From positions 1 to 60,333 of the forward strand of contig CAJWIX010000002.1 in the NCBI GenBank assembly GCA_913042175.1: a stretch of DNA of 60,333 nt. Reading direction: 5' to 3'. This document shows positions 46,584 to 56,142 of the stretch, one piece after another (position 1 is the first letter of the stretch; every line of letters begins with the position of its first letter). The position numbers and the translations under genes are program-made. A model generated the notes under the pieces. That model was not told the DNA's origin. It worked only from the letters and a program-made list of their open reading frames with translations, and did no database searches. The DNA comes from an uncultured Flavobacteriales bacterium. GTDB lineage: Bacteria > Bacteroidota > Bacteroidia > Flavobacteriales_D > Parvicellaceae.

Positions 46584-47842
46584 TGAAAGTTTACAAATTT
46601 GGTGGAGCATCAGTTAAAAATGCAGATGCTATCGAAAACCTATTTTCTATAGTTCAAAAAGAAAAAAGTGAACTGATCATTGTGGTTTCTGCTATGGATA
46701 AAACCACTAACAATCTAGAGTTAGTATGGGAATATCAACTAAATGGAAATAAAGACAAAGCCCTTGAAAAAATTGCAGAAATAAATACATTTCACATTAG
46801 TATTGTAAATGATTTAAGAATTGAAAATAATGGTCATTTAATTCAACAAATCAATTCATTTACAGAAAAATTAAAAGACTATATAAATTCATCTATTAGT
46901 GGTAATAAAGCATTTTGCTATGACCAAATAGTTAGCTATGGAGAACTATTGTCAACAACTATAATATCTCATTATTTAAACTATAAAAAATTAGACAATT
47001 TATGGGTTGATGCCAGAGAATTAATCAAAACAACAAATCATCACCAAGAAGCAAGAGTAAACTGGGAAAAGTCCAAAAAACAAATCAATAAACTTATCAA
47101 TGGCAATAGTAAAACTTATGTTACACAAGGTTTTATCGGAGCTACAGATGATGGGATAACAACTACATTAGGCAGAGAAGGAAGTGACTATTCAGCAGCA
47201 ATTTTAGCGTGGTCAAAAGAGGCAGAAGAAGTCATTATTTGGAAAGATGTTTCTGGATTATTAAATGCTGATCCTAAACTTTTTAAAGAAACTGAACAAC
47301 TATTTAAAATTTCGTTTAAAGAAGCTATAGAACTTTCCTATTTAGGTGCTTCTGTTATTCACCCAAAAACCATTAAACCACTACAAAATAAGGGAATCCC
47401 ACTTAGTATACGATCTTTCTTAAATGATTCACAAAAAGGAAGTGTAATAAGTAATAATGGAGAAAACGATAGAGATATTCCATCGTTTATTTTTAAACCA
47501 AACCAATTACTGTTATCCATTACAACAAAAGATTTTTCTTTCATTTTTGAAGATCATATTAGCGACCTATTTCAACTTTTTGCAAGCTATGGCTTAAAAG
47601 TACATCTGATGCAAAATTCTGCATTAAGTTTCTCTGTTTGTGGCATTATAAAAGCAGCAATGCTTAATCAATTAATTGAAAAATTAAGTGAAAATTACAT
47701 TGTAAGATATAATGAGCGTGTCGACTTATTATCAATAAGACACTATAAAAACTTTGACCTACCAGAAATTGTTAAAAACCAAGAAGTATTGATACAACAA
47801 AGAAGTAGATCTACTATTAGATATGTTTTTAAAAAATATTAA
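46583..47842 (+). CDS. Aspartate kinase, monofunctional
   Basis: The enzyme phosphorylates aspartate, the first step to lysine, threonine and methionine. The 419-residue protein opens MKVYKFGGASVKNADAIENL, has TYVTQGFIGATDDGITTTLG, the active-site GREGSDYSAAILAWSKEAEE, VIIWKDVSGLLNADPKLFKE and ELSYLGASVIHPKTIKPLQN. The C-terminal third should be the ACT regulatory domain but is divergent (SFIFEDHISDLFQLFASYGL). No homoserine dehydrogenase is fused. A palindrome covers its start codon, which may reflect translational or transcriptional control. Confidence 0.92.
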   Translation: MKVYKFGGASVKNADAIENLFSIVQKEKSELIIVVSAMDKTTNNLELVWEYQLNGNKDKALEKIAEINTFHISIVNDLRIENNGHLIQQINSFTEKLKDYINSSISGNKAFCYDQIVSYGELLSTTIISHYLNYKKLDNLWVDARELIKTTNHHQEARVNWEKSKKQINKLINGNSKTYVTQGFIGATDDGITTTLGREGSDYSAAILAWSKEAEEVIIWKDVSGLLNADPKLFKETEQLFKISFKEAIELSYLGASVIHPKTIKPLQNKGIPLSIRSFLNDSQKGSVISNNGENDRDIPSFIFKPNQLLLSITTKDFSFIFEDHISDLFQLFASYGLKVHLMQNSALSFSVCGIIKAAMLNQLIEKLSENYIVRYNERVDLLSIRHYKNFDLPEIVKNQEVLIQQRSRSTIRYVFKKY

Positions 47843-47881
47843 GTTATTTTGAATGTCGCAAGTACTTTAATTGATTAACTC

Positions 47882-48490
47882 ATGAAAATATCCCACATAC
47901 CTTTTTTTGCTTTTTTCCTTCTTTTTATTAGCTATGGATGTAACAATAAAAATGAAGAAGTTGATAATCAACAAAGCAGTGAAGTCGAAGTGCTTACACC
48001 CGATCCTACTCATGGATTAAGACCTGTAGATTTATCTGATCACGAACTGGATATACACATTTTTGTTCCTGAACAGTATTACGATGATGAAAATGGATAC
48101 CCTAGATTTGTTCAGCCAATTATTTCACATAATCTAGGGGAAGCAAAATGGGAAATCACTTTACCTGGAAGAAGTAAATGGCATCTTGTTATTGAAGAAA
48201 CTATGCATGATAGTGTGACTGTAAATGACGAAATTGAAAGATTAAATAACTTTGCCTTTTTTTCCTATAATTTTGTGGAACAAAATGATTCTACTTTGGT
48301 TTATGCTAAGAATTTAAAAGCAGAAAAAACAACCTTAGACTCTTTGGAATCTCTTAAAAATGCTTTTTACCATTTTTATTGTCTAAGAAAAATTAATGGG
48401 TATAATCTATCGTTTCAAAGTTTTGAAATGAGTGATTTTAGAAAGTTAACCGTAGATCAAATGTTAACTAGTGCTAAATATTCTTACTGA
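47882..48490 (+). CDS. Lipoprotein of unknown function
   Basis: The 202-residue product has a lipoprotein signal (FFLLFISYGC, Cys about residue 20) followed by an acidic Asn/Glu linker and a folded domain of about 150 residues: DHELDIHIFVPEQYYDDENG, GEAKWEITLPGRSKWHLVIE and LESLKNAFYHFYCLRKINGY. No catalytic motif is visible. It lies 39 bases after the aspartate kinase gene and about 150 bases before the SusC gene on the same strand. It may be an independent gene; nothing ties it to the polysaccharide locus except position. Confidence 0.5.
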   Translation: MKISHIPFFAFFLLFISYGCNNKNEEVDNQQSSEVEVLTPDPTHGLRPVDLSDHELDIHIFVPEQYYDDENGYPRFVQPIISHNLGEAKWEITLPGRSKWHLVIEETMHDSVTVNDEIERLNNFAFFSYNFVEQNDSTLVYAKNLKAEKTTLDSLESLKNAFYHFYCLRKINGYNLSFQSFEMSDFRKLTVDQMLTSAKYSY

Positions 48491-48637
48491 TTTCAAAAAA
48501 ATCTAACAAGGTTTATAAAGCGTTTTCAATTCAAATTGATAGGTGCTTATGTCATTGTGATTTTTTTTAACAAATATTAATTTTTGGAGATTTTTATGTA
48601 CTTTGTGTAAAAATTACAATAATTAATCCCTTTTGTT

Positions 48638-51600
48638 ATGAGATTTTTTCTTGCTTCGTGCTTAAGCTTATTCTCCTTCGTTATTTTTTCACAAACTGCT
48701 ACAATTAGTGGTAAAATAATTGATGATGCCACTGATTTAGGTGTTCCATTTGCAACTATCCAAGTCAAGGATACTGATAAAGGAACCACAGCTGATATTG
48801 AAGGTAATTTTAGTATTTCTGCTGAAAAAAATCAAGTTTTGATCGTAAGAATGGTTGGATATATTGACCAAGAATTTTTAGTCAATAACAGTACCACCCT
48901 TAATGTAAGAATGAAAAATGAACTCTTAAAAGAGTTGGTAGTGGTGGGATATGGAACACAAGAATCTGAAGATATTACTGGCTCCATTGTTAAAGTAGAA
49001 TCTGATCAAATTATGCAAACAGCTGTAGCTGGTGCCGCTGATGCTCTTCAAGGAAGAGCTGCCGGTGTAGAAGTTGTTAATAATAATGGCGCACCAGGAA
49101 GTAATACTGAAGTTAGAATCAGAGGGCTTGGATCAATTAATGGTTCTCCTGTTTTATACATAGTTGATGGGTTACCATTAGACGGTCCTGCTGTAAATGC
49201 TGTAGCGCCACAGGATATAGAATCAATTGATATTCTTAAAGATGCATCTGCCGCATCCATCTATGGTGCAAGGGCTGCTGGAGGTGTAATTTTGATTACA
49301 ACAAAAAGAGGAAAAAAGGGTAAGCCAAAAGTTACATTCGATACTTATTATGGTTTTCAGTCTTTAATCAAAAAGATGGACATGATGAATGCAGAGCAGT
49401 ATGCAAGAGCCAATAATTATGTCGATTCTGTTAGACAAACAACTCCTGACTCTGATTTTACTGACCCCTCTTCGTTAGGTGCTGGAACGGATTGGCAAGA
49501 CTTACTTTTTCCCGGGGGAGCCATTTACAATGCCCATGTTTCTGTTTCTGGAGGTGCTGAGAAATCTACCTACGCAATATCTTTAGATTACTTTGATGAA
49601 AAGGGGGTAATACCTACTTCATTCTTTAAAAGATATTCTTTAAGAAATAACCTAGACTTTGAATTGTCTAAACATATCAAAGTAGGAACAAGTTTAGCCA
49701 TTACCAGAGATGGCGGTAAAGGAGTGTCTTTTAATGGAGATAGACCTGAAAATAACATGTTATTAGCTGCCATGTCTCTTGACCCAACTATCAGCGCAAT
49801 TAGGCCTTACTCTACCATACCAGATACGTTGACATTAGTTCCTGAAGATCATGAATTTTATAATCCAAATGATTCTGTTGCATGGAATAATACGCCTAGA
49901 GGCAATACACCTAACCCGTTAGCTCAATTATATAGAAATAGAACCAAATATGGAATGACATGGTATGATAAAATCTTGACCAATAACTATATTGAAATTA
50001 AGCCTGTAGAATGGTTAAGCATTAAGAGCATTATTGGGTGTGACTACACGAGCGGAAATGGGTGGTGGTATAATCCAATTTTTTACATTGATGCCACAGA
50101 TCAAAATCAAATTGACGAATTTGGATACAGCACCAATAGATATTTTTCATGGAATTGGGAAAACACCATTGAGTTTAAAAAATCCTTTGGGAAAAACCAT
50201 GTCAAGCTGTTAGGGGGAACTTCTGCCTATGACTGGAACCAAAACAGCTTTGGTTTTAGCAAAAAATACTTAGGTGGATCTGTTAACAATGAAACTCCAC
50301 CAAATATGTTATTAGGCTCAACGGGAGATATTTCTTATGCTAATAATGAGGGCTGGAATTCATTTTCTTATAGAAGATACGCTTCTGTTTTCGGAAGGTT
50401 AAATTATGAATACAATGATAAGTACTTTTTAACTGCAACGCTCAGAAGAGATGGTTCCTCAAGGTTTGGATCAGCTTATAAATTTGGAGTGTTTCCTGGT
50501 TTTTCAGGTGGTTGGAAAATACATAAAGAAGACTTTTTTAAAAATGTTAAAAATGTAAGTTTCCTTAAGTTAAGAGGAGGCTATGGTGAATTAGGGAATA
50601 GTGAACCTGCAGGAGATTTTGCTTATAATGGAACAACATCCATCAATAGTGCTAATGTTATTTTTGGTCCTGATGGTACGGTTGACCAAATTTCTGGTTC
50701 TACTGTCGATTTTTTCCCAAATCCTAACTTAAGATGGGAAACAATTGGAATGACCAATATCGCTCTTGATGCGGGATTCCTCAATAATAAACTTTGGGTT
50801 ACTACAGAGTATTATATTAAAACAACTTCAGACATGATTATGGATAACAATACACTGCTTAATGCATGGGGTGTTGGTGGAGCTGCTAGGGTTAATATTG
50901 GTTCAATGGAAAATAGAGGTTTTGACTTAACCATAAACTATAAGGATATGGCAGGTGATTTAAAGTATAGTTTATCCACTAATATCACAAAAGTGACCAA
51001 CAAAATCATTCAACTATCTTCCAACACTGACCAACGAATTGAAGGTGGTGCATTTCATGCATTAGAATATTATACATTAACTGAACTTGGATCTCAAGTT
51101 GGAGATTTTTGGGGCTATCAAGTTGATGGGATATTTGGAACTCAGTCTGAGGTAGACGCACTAACTTATGTAGAAGATGGTGTAACTTATCAAACATACG
51201 GACCAACAGTTGGGCCTGGTGATTATAAATTTATAGATCAGAATGGTGATGGAAAAATAGATGAAGATGACAAAGTTAAAATTGGCTCCCCTTACCCTGA
51301 TTTCACTTTAGGATTCACTGGTGATTTAAGCTACAAAGGTTTTGATTTAAATCTATTTATTTATTGGAACCATGGAAATGAAATATTCAATACCGTAAAA
51401 GCATTCACTGAAACCCCTTACGAACAAACAAACATGGTTAGTTACATGCTAGAAGATGCTTGGAGACCAGATAATACTAGTGCAACGATTGCTCAACTAG
51501 GAGGTGATCGACAAAATAACTACGCTAGAGCTTCTGACGCCTATATTGAAAACGGATCTTTTCTTAGGTTTAAGAACATTTCTTTAGGCTACACTTTACC

Positions 51601-51796
51601 TAATAATGTTTCTAAAAAAATTGGTATTCAAAAACTTAGGTTTTATGCTGCACTACAAAATTACTTTACCATTACAAAGTACAGTGGTAGAGATCCTGAG
51701 TTGGGAAGCACTTGGGGCGTATTTGTTCAAAAAGCTGACTTAGGTAATTACACTATTCCTAAAACAATGAACTTTGGTATTAACGCAACTTTTTAA
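48638..51796 (+). CDS. SusC/RagA-type TonB-linked outer-membrane transporter
   Basis: The 1052-residue protein imports oligosaccharides or other polymers across the outer membrane with energy from TonB. It has a signal peptide (FFLASCLSLFSFVIFSQ), a carboxypeptidase-like domain (ATISGKIIDDATDLGVPFAT), the TonB box-like start ELVVVGYGTQESEDITGSI, and the plug domain with GAADALQGRAAGVEVVNNNG and VLYIVDGLPLDGPAVNAV. The barrel follows and ends in a terminal Phe strand (PKTMNFGINATF). Its SusD partner follows nine bases downstream. The upstream 147 bases (48491-48637) hold no gene and no clear promoter match. Confidence 0.96.
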   Translation: MRFFLASCLSLFSFVIFSQTATISGKIIDDATDLGVPFATIQVKDTDKGTTADIEGNFSISAEKNQVLIVRMVGYIDQEFLVNNSTTLNVRMKNELLKELVVVGYGTQESEDITGSIVKVESDQIMQTAVAGAADALQGRAAGVEVVNNNGAPGSNTEVRIRGLGSINGSPVLYIVDGLPLDGPAVNAVAPQDIESIDILKDASAASIYGARAAGGVILITTKRGKKGKPKVTFDTYYGFQSLIKKMDMMNAEQYARANNYVDSVRQTTPDSDFTDPSSLGAGTDWQDLLFPGGAIYNAHVSVSGGAEKSTYAISLDYFDEKGVIPTSFFKRYSLRNNLDFELSKHIKVGTSLAITRDGGKGVSFNGDRPENNMLLAAMSLDPTISAIRPYSTIPDTLTLVPEDHEFYNPNDSVAWNNTPRGNTPNPLAQLYRNRTKYGMTWYDKILTNNYIEIKPVEWLSIKSIIGCDYTSGNGWWYNPIFYIDATDQNQIDEFGYSTNRYFSWNWENTIEFKKSFGKNHVKLLGGTSAYDWNQNSFGFSKKYLGGSVNNETPPNMLLGSTGDISYANNEGWNSFSYRRYASVFGRLNYEYNDKYFLTATLRRDGSSRFGSAYKFGVFPGFSGGWKIHKEDFFKNVKNVSFLKLRGGYGELGNSEPAGDFAYNGTTSINSANVIFGPDGTVDQISGSTVDFFPNPNLRWETIGMTNIALDAGFLNNKLWVTTEYYIKTTSDMIMDNNTLLNAWGVGGAARVNIGSMENRGFDLTINYKDMAGDLKYSLSTNITKVTNKIIQLSSNTDQRIEGGAFHALEYYTLTELGSQVGDFWGYQVDGIFGTQSEVDALTYVEDGVTYQTYGPTVGPGDYKFIDQNGDGKIDEDDKVKIGSPYPDFTLGFTGDLSYKGFDLNLFIYWNHGNEIFNTVKAFTETPYEQTNMVSYMLEDAWRPDNTSATIAQLGGDRQNNYARASDAYIENGSFLRFKNISLGYTLPNNVSKKIGIQKLRFYAALQNYFTITKYSGRDPELGSTWGVFVQKADLGNYTIPKTMNFGINATF

Positions 51797-51805
51797 TTTA
51801 ACGAG

Positions 51806-53374
51806 ATGAAAAAATTTATTTACATATTTTCTTTTTTAAGCTTTGTAAGCTGTTCAAAAGAGTGGCTTGAATTAGATCAACCTGGCAATATTGATAAGCC
51901 TTATTTTATAGATGGTTCCAAAGCATATGAAGCTGTAATTGCCGCCTATGATGTACAGATTTGGAGAAATAATATAGTTGGACTTTGGGCTGTTGGGACT
52001 GTTTTATCGGATGATGCGGTAAAAGGGGGCGAAAGTGATGGTGATCAGCAAGGTATGTTCGATATGATGAATTTTAATGCAACTCCTCAAACTGATATTC
52101 CTCACTGGATTTGGGATGATATGTATCGTTTAATTGCTAGATCTAACTTTGCTATTGATATTATGGTGGAAGAAAATGTAGATGGCACCAAAGTGCTTGA
52201 CATGGATGAAGGCAATAGATCGAGATACATTGCCGAATGTCGATTTTTAAGGGCGTATGCTTACTTCCGTTTAGTAAGAAATTTTGGAGGCGTTATGATT
52301 TATACTTCTGCTGAGGATGATGGCACCAACCATGGTGAAGATATTTCTGCAGGAAAGCCAAGAGCAACACCAGATGAAGTCTACAGTCAGATCATAGCTG
52401 ACCTAACTTATGCAGAAGCAAACCTGCCTACAACAGTAGCTTTAGCGGAACAAGGAAGAGCAACCAGTGGAGCAGCAAAAGGGCTACTTGCTAAAACTTA
52501 TTTATACCAAGAAAATTGGAATGCTGCAAAAAATAAGTGTGAAGAAATAATGAGCTCTGGGAATTATTCTCTTGTCTCTGATTACTCAAATATTTTTAGT
52601 TCTAGCCAACAATGGGGAAGTGAAGTTATTTGGTCTTTGCATATGGTTGAAGATTTAGATGGGCATTGGGGAGAGCATGAAGGTTCTTGGTTGAGCATAT
52701 GGTTTGGAGATAGAGATATGGGTTGGGGCTATGGGTTCAAGTGCCCTACAGAAGATTTTGTACAAGCCTTTGAACCTAATGATGATAGACTTGAGGCTAG
52801 TGTTGTTTTTGATGGAGAAATGATTCCTGGGACATTTGGAGGTGCTCCTCACAACTTCACAGGAGGCAGTTGGAATCCCCCAACTGGTTACATGTCACAG
52901 AAATACTTAATTCCTGATAATGAAAGACCCATTACAGCGGATTGTAATGGTAATTTAGATTATATCTTCATGAGATATGCAGAAGTGTTGCTTATGCATG
53001 CAGAAGCATCTATGGAAATAGGTGACGAAGCAGCTGCAAGATCATCTCTTGCGCTAATCCGTCAGCGAGCTGGTTTATCAGATTACCCTGATGCTACAAC
53101 AATCAATAGTTACAAAGAAAAGAGTTTACTTGGGCATAATGATTTAAAAGCCGTTGTTTATCACGAGCGTAGAGTTGAGCTTGGATTGGAACATGATCGT
53201 TTTTATGATTTAGTGAGATGGGGTGATGCCTCTACTGTTTTCCAAAACTTTGATCATTTTGGTCAAACATTTGGAAAAACTAATTTTGTAACAGGATGTA
53301 GCGAATTATTACCTATTCCTTATTATGATATACAAAGTTCTAATGACTTGATTACACAAAACCCCTGTTATTAA
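51806..53374 (+). CDS. SusD/RagB-type surface nutrient-binding lipoprotein
   Basis: The 522-residue lipoprotein (signal with Cys in FVSCSKEWLELDQPGNID) binds glycans at the surface and sits on top of SusC. Typical blocks are WIWDDMYRLIARSNFAIDIM, YIAECRFLRAYAYFRLVRNF, ATSGAAKGLLAKTYLYQENW (TPR core), FMRYAEVLLMHAEASMEIGD and VYHERRVELGLEHDRFYDLV. The family's C-terminal SusD domain is complete. The ligand is unknown, but the next gene suggests a beta-glucan. The two genes are nine bases apart and form one unit. Confidence 0.96.
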   Translation: MKKFIYIFSFLSFVSCSKEWLELDQPGNIDKPYFIDGSKAYEAVIAAYDVQIWRNNIVGLWAVGTVLSDDAVKGGESDGDQQGMFDMMNFNATPQTDIPHWIWDDMYRLIARSNFAIDIMVEENVDGTKVLDMDEGNRSRYIAECRFLRAYAYFRLVRNFGGVMIYTSAEDDGTNHGEDISAGKPRATPDEVYSQIIADLTYAEANLPTTVALAEQGRATSGAAKGLLAKTYLYQENWNAAKNKCEEIMSSGNYSLVSDYSNIFSSSQQWGSEVIWSLHMVEDLDGHWGEHEGSWLSIWFGDRDMGWGYGFKCPTEDFVQAFEPNDDRLEASVVFDGEMIPGTFGGAPHNFTGGSWNPPTGYMSQKYLIPDNERPITADCNGNLDYIFMRYAEVLLMHAEASMEIGDEAAARSSLALIRQRAGLSDYPDATTINSYKEKSLLGHNDLKAVVYHERRVELGLEHDRFYDLVRWGDASTVFQNFDHFGQTFGKTNFVTGCSELLPIPYYDIQSSNDLITQNPCY

Positions 53375-53377
53375 TAC

Positions 53378-56113
53378 ATGAATTTAAGATATCTAGTATT
53401 TTTTTTCATACTTAATTTTTTTTCTGGATTTGGACAATCTTTTTTGTCCACCAATGGTAAAGCTATTGTCAATGCCAATGGTGATACCGTCATATTAAAA
53501 GCAATGAATCTTGGTGGGTGGATGCTCATCGAACCTTACCAAATTCAAGCGGCCGGGTTCGCCTCTGCCCAGTGGGAATTTGAAGAAAAAGTAGAACAGC
53601 TTATTGGCACAGTTGAAAAGGACAACTTCTTGAACAATTGGTATGCTAACCATGTAAGAAAGATTGATGTTGATTCACTCGCTTCATGGGGTTTTAATGC
53701 GATTAGACTTCCGATGCATTATAATTTATTTACATTATCTATTCAAGAAGAACCCGTAGCTGGTCAAAACACATGGCTGTCCAAAGGGTTTGAAATGACT
53801 GACAGTCTTGTTTCTTGGTGTAAACAAAATAACATGTATGTCATTTTAGATCTACATGCTGCACCTGGAGGTCAAGGTGGAAATACGGGCATCAGCGATT
53901 ATAATCCTGCCTACCCCTCCCTGTGGGAAAGTATTGACAATAAAAATAAAACCTTCTCTTTATGGCGAAAAATTGCCGAGCACTATGTAAATGAACCTGC
54001 TATTGCAGGGTATGATTTTTTAAATGAAGTCAATTGGAATTTAGGAACCAACGAGTTAAGAAACTTTTATACTCAATTAACGGATAGTGTTAGATCTGTA
54101 GACCAAAATCACATCCTTTTTATAGAAGGTAATTGGTATGCTAATGATTTTAGCGGCCTTACTCCTCCATGGGATTCAAATATGGTTTACAGTCCACATA
54201 AATATTGGTCTGAAAATTATCCTGCTGATATCCAATGGGTAATTGATATTAGAAATGCCTGGAATGTTCCTCTGTGGTTTGGTGAATCAGGTGAAAACTC
54301 TAATGTTTGGTTTAGAGATGCCATCCGTCTTATTGAAGACCATGATATTGGCTGGGCTTGGTGGCCCATGAAAAAATTAGAATCTATTTCATGTCCAATG
54401 TCTGTTACTAAAACTGTTGACTTCCAAAACTTACTAGATTATTGGAGTGGTGGAAGCGGACAACCATCAGCAAGTTATACCATTAGCACATTAAATCAGC
54501 TTACTGAAGATTTAAAATTAGAAAACTGTCATTACCAAAAAGACGTCATAGACGCCATGTTTAGACAAGTGAATTCCAATGAAACCATACCTTTTGATTC
54601 TATTGCTGAAATACCTGGTCGAATTTTTGCAACAGATTTTGATTTAGGTGTAGTTGGTGAGGCATATCAGGATAATGTGGTAGCAACATATCAAGTCACT
54701 ACAGGCAATTATACCCCTTGGAATAATGGATGGATGTATAGAAATGATGGAGCTGACATAAGCACCTGTAATGATGTTTATTTATTTCACAATGGTTATC
54801 AAGTAGGGTGGTTTGAAAAAGATGAGTGGATGCAATACCAGGTTAATGTAGACACTACAGCTGTATATGATATCAATTTGAGATACTCCGCTAATAACAG
54901 CGATTCCAAAGTTTATCTATCAGTTAATGATACCGCATTTTCTCCTCTTGCTCATTTGCCTAATACCAATAATTGGAGTTTTTGGAACACTGCAACTATA
55001 TCAAATGTGATTTTAAACTCAGGCAGCCAAAAAATAAAATTACACTGTGACGATGGAGAAATTAATATAAACTCTTTTGAATTTATCAAAGCAGGTAACG
55101 TTGATACCTTGTCTGCTCTTTATCTATTGGGAGAAACTTTAGATCAATATCGAATTGAATTATTATTCAATAAGCCATTAGATGAAAACAGCATTCCGGC
55201 TAGTATCATAAGTAATCCCAATCAAGTTTTTGATGTTTATGCAGATTCTACACAAAATATAGTCATCAACAGCCTTCAATTCAATTCTTCAAACCCTAGA
55301 AGAATTACATTAGTCTTAAATACTGCAATTCAAGGTTTTTCTAACATTACTGGAGAACCCACAAAAATTTCAGTTTCTTACACTGGAAATCAACTTAATT
55401 CTTTAGATGGGAACTCATTATCTACTTTTGAATACAGGCCTGTAAAAAACACCATTTCGTGTTCTAATAATTGTATCCCCGGTATCATTCAAGCAGAAGA
55501 CTACTTTAATGAATCTGGAATTGGTTTAGAGAGTTGTTCTGATCAAGGTGGCGGGCAAAATATAGGCTATTTACATCCTGGTGATTATATTGACTATTAT
55601 GTTAATGCCATGTATTCTGGAAGCTTTCAAGTTAGTTACAGAAATGCGTCAAATGGATTTAATGGTGGTTTAGAACTACAACTCATAGATAGTGCAGGTA
55701 ATGCTACTATCCTAAATCAAATTGACTTTAGCTCTACTGGGGGATGGCAAACATGGCAAACCACAACTGCTTCTGAAGTGTTTTGGCTTGATAAAGGAAT
55801 ATATCATGTTAGAATACTAATTACCGGACAAGAGTTTAACCTCAATTGGTTTGAATTTAATACGGTAGTATCAGATGAACATACCCCCATTGAAAACAAC
55901 ATACTTGTTTATCCAAATCCTACTGATGGTAAACTAATTGTTTCATCTACAAACAACTTGCCACTAGAAATTAAGATTCATGATTTATCAGGCAGATTAG
56001 TAATGACTACCCATGAATCGATCTCAGATATATCAATGCTTAAAACAGGTATTTACCTTCTTAATATCAGTTTTGGTAACATGACCTATCAACAAAAAAT
56101 TATCAAAAAATAA
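53378..56113 (+). CDS. GH5 family glucanase-like enzyme with CBM6-like modules and T9SS domain
   Basis: The 911-residue enzyme has a signal peptide (FFFILNFFSGFGQ), a GH5 catalytic domain (about 25-380) with NLGGWMLIEPYQIQAAGFAS, the acid/base Glu217 in YDFLNEVNW and nucleophile Glu303 in VPLWFGESGENSNVW. The early NLGGW motif resembles exo-beta-1,3-glucanases. A CBM6-like module follows (about 410-570), then an Ig/SwmB-like region (about 575-690), a second CBM6 module (IPGIIQAEDYFNESGIGLES) and a type A T9SS domain (VYPNPTDGKLIVSS). It should be secreted and degrade beta-glucan. It starts three bases after the SusD gene. Confidence 0.93.
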   Translation: MNLRYLVFFFILNFFSGFGQSFLSTNGKAIVNANGDTVILKAMNLGGWMLIEPYQIQAAGFASAQWEFEEKVEQLIGTVEKDNFLNNWYANHVRKIDVDSLASWGFNAIRLPMHYNLFTLSIQEEPVAGQNTWLSKGFEMTDSLVSWCKQNNMYVILDLHAAPGGQGGNTGISDYNPAYPSLWESIDNKNKTFSLWRKIAEHYVNEPAIAGYDFLNEVNWNLGTNELRNFYTQLTDSVRSVDQNHILFIEGNWYANDFSGLTPPWDSNMVYSPHKYWSENYPADIQWVIDIRNAWNVPLWFGESGENSNVWFRDAIRLIEDHDIGWAWWPMKKLESISCPMSVTKTVDFQNLLDYWSGGSGQPSASYTISTLNQLTEDLKLENCHYQKDVIDAMFRQVNSNETIPFDSIAEIPGRIFATDFDLGVVGEAYQDNVVATYQVTTGNYTPWNNGWMYRNDGADISTCNDVYLFHNGYQVGWFEKDEWMQYQVNVDTTAVYDINLRYSANNSDSKVYLSVNDTAFSPLAHLPNTNNWSFWNTATISNVILNSGSQKIKLHCDDGEININSFEFIKAGNVDTLSALYLLGETLDQYRIELLFNKPLDENSIPASIISNPNQVFDVYADSTQNIVINSLQFNSSNPRRITLVLNTAIQGFSNITGEPTKISVSYTGNQLNSLDGNSLSTFEYRPVKNTISCSNNCIPGIIQAEDYFNESGIGLESCSDQGGGQNIGYLHPGDYIDYYVNAMYSGSFQVSYRNASNGFNGGLELQLIDSAGNATILNQIDFSSTGGWQTWQTTTASEVFWLDKGIYHVRILITGQEFNLNWFEFNTVVSDEHTPIENNILVYPNPTDGKLIVSSTNNLPLEIKIHDLSGRLVMTTHESISDISMLKTGIYLLNISFGNMTYQQKIIKK

Positions 56114-56142
56114 TTAATCTTTTAGAGGTTCTTCTTAATTTA

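Noticed and set aside
49048-49260. Minus-strand ORF inside the SusC plug region
   Set aside because: Antisense to a conserved coding segment; composition follows from the Gly/Ala-rich sense strand.
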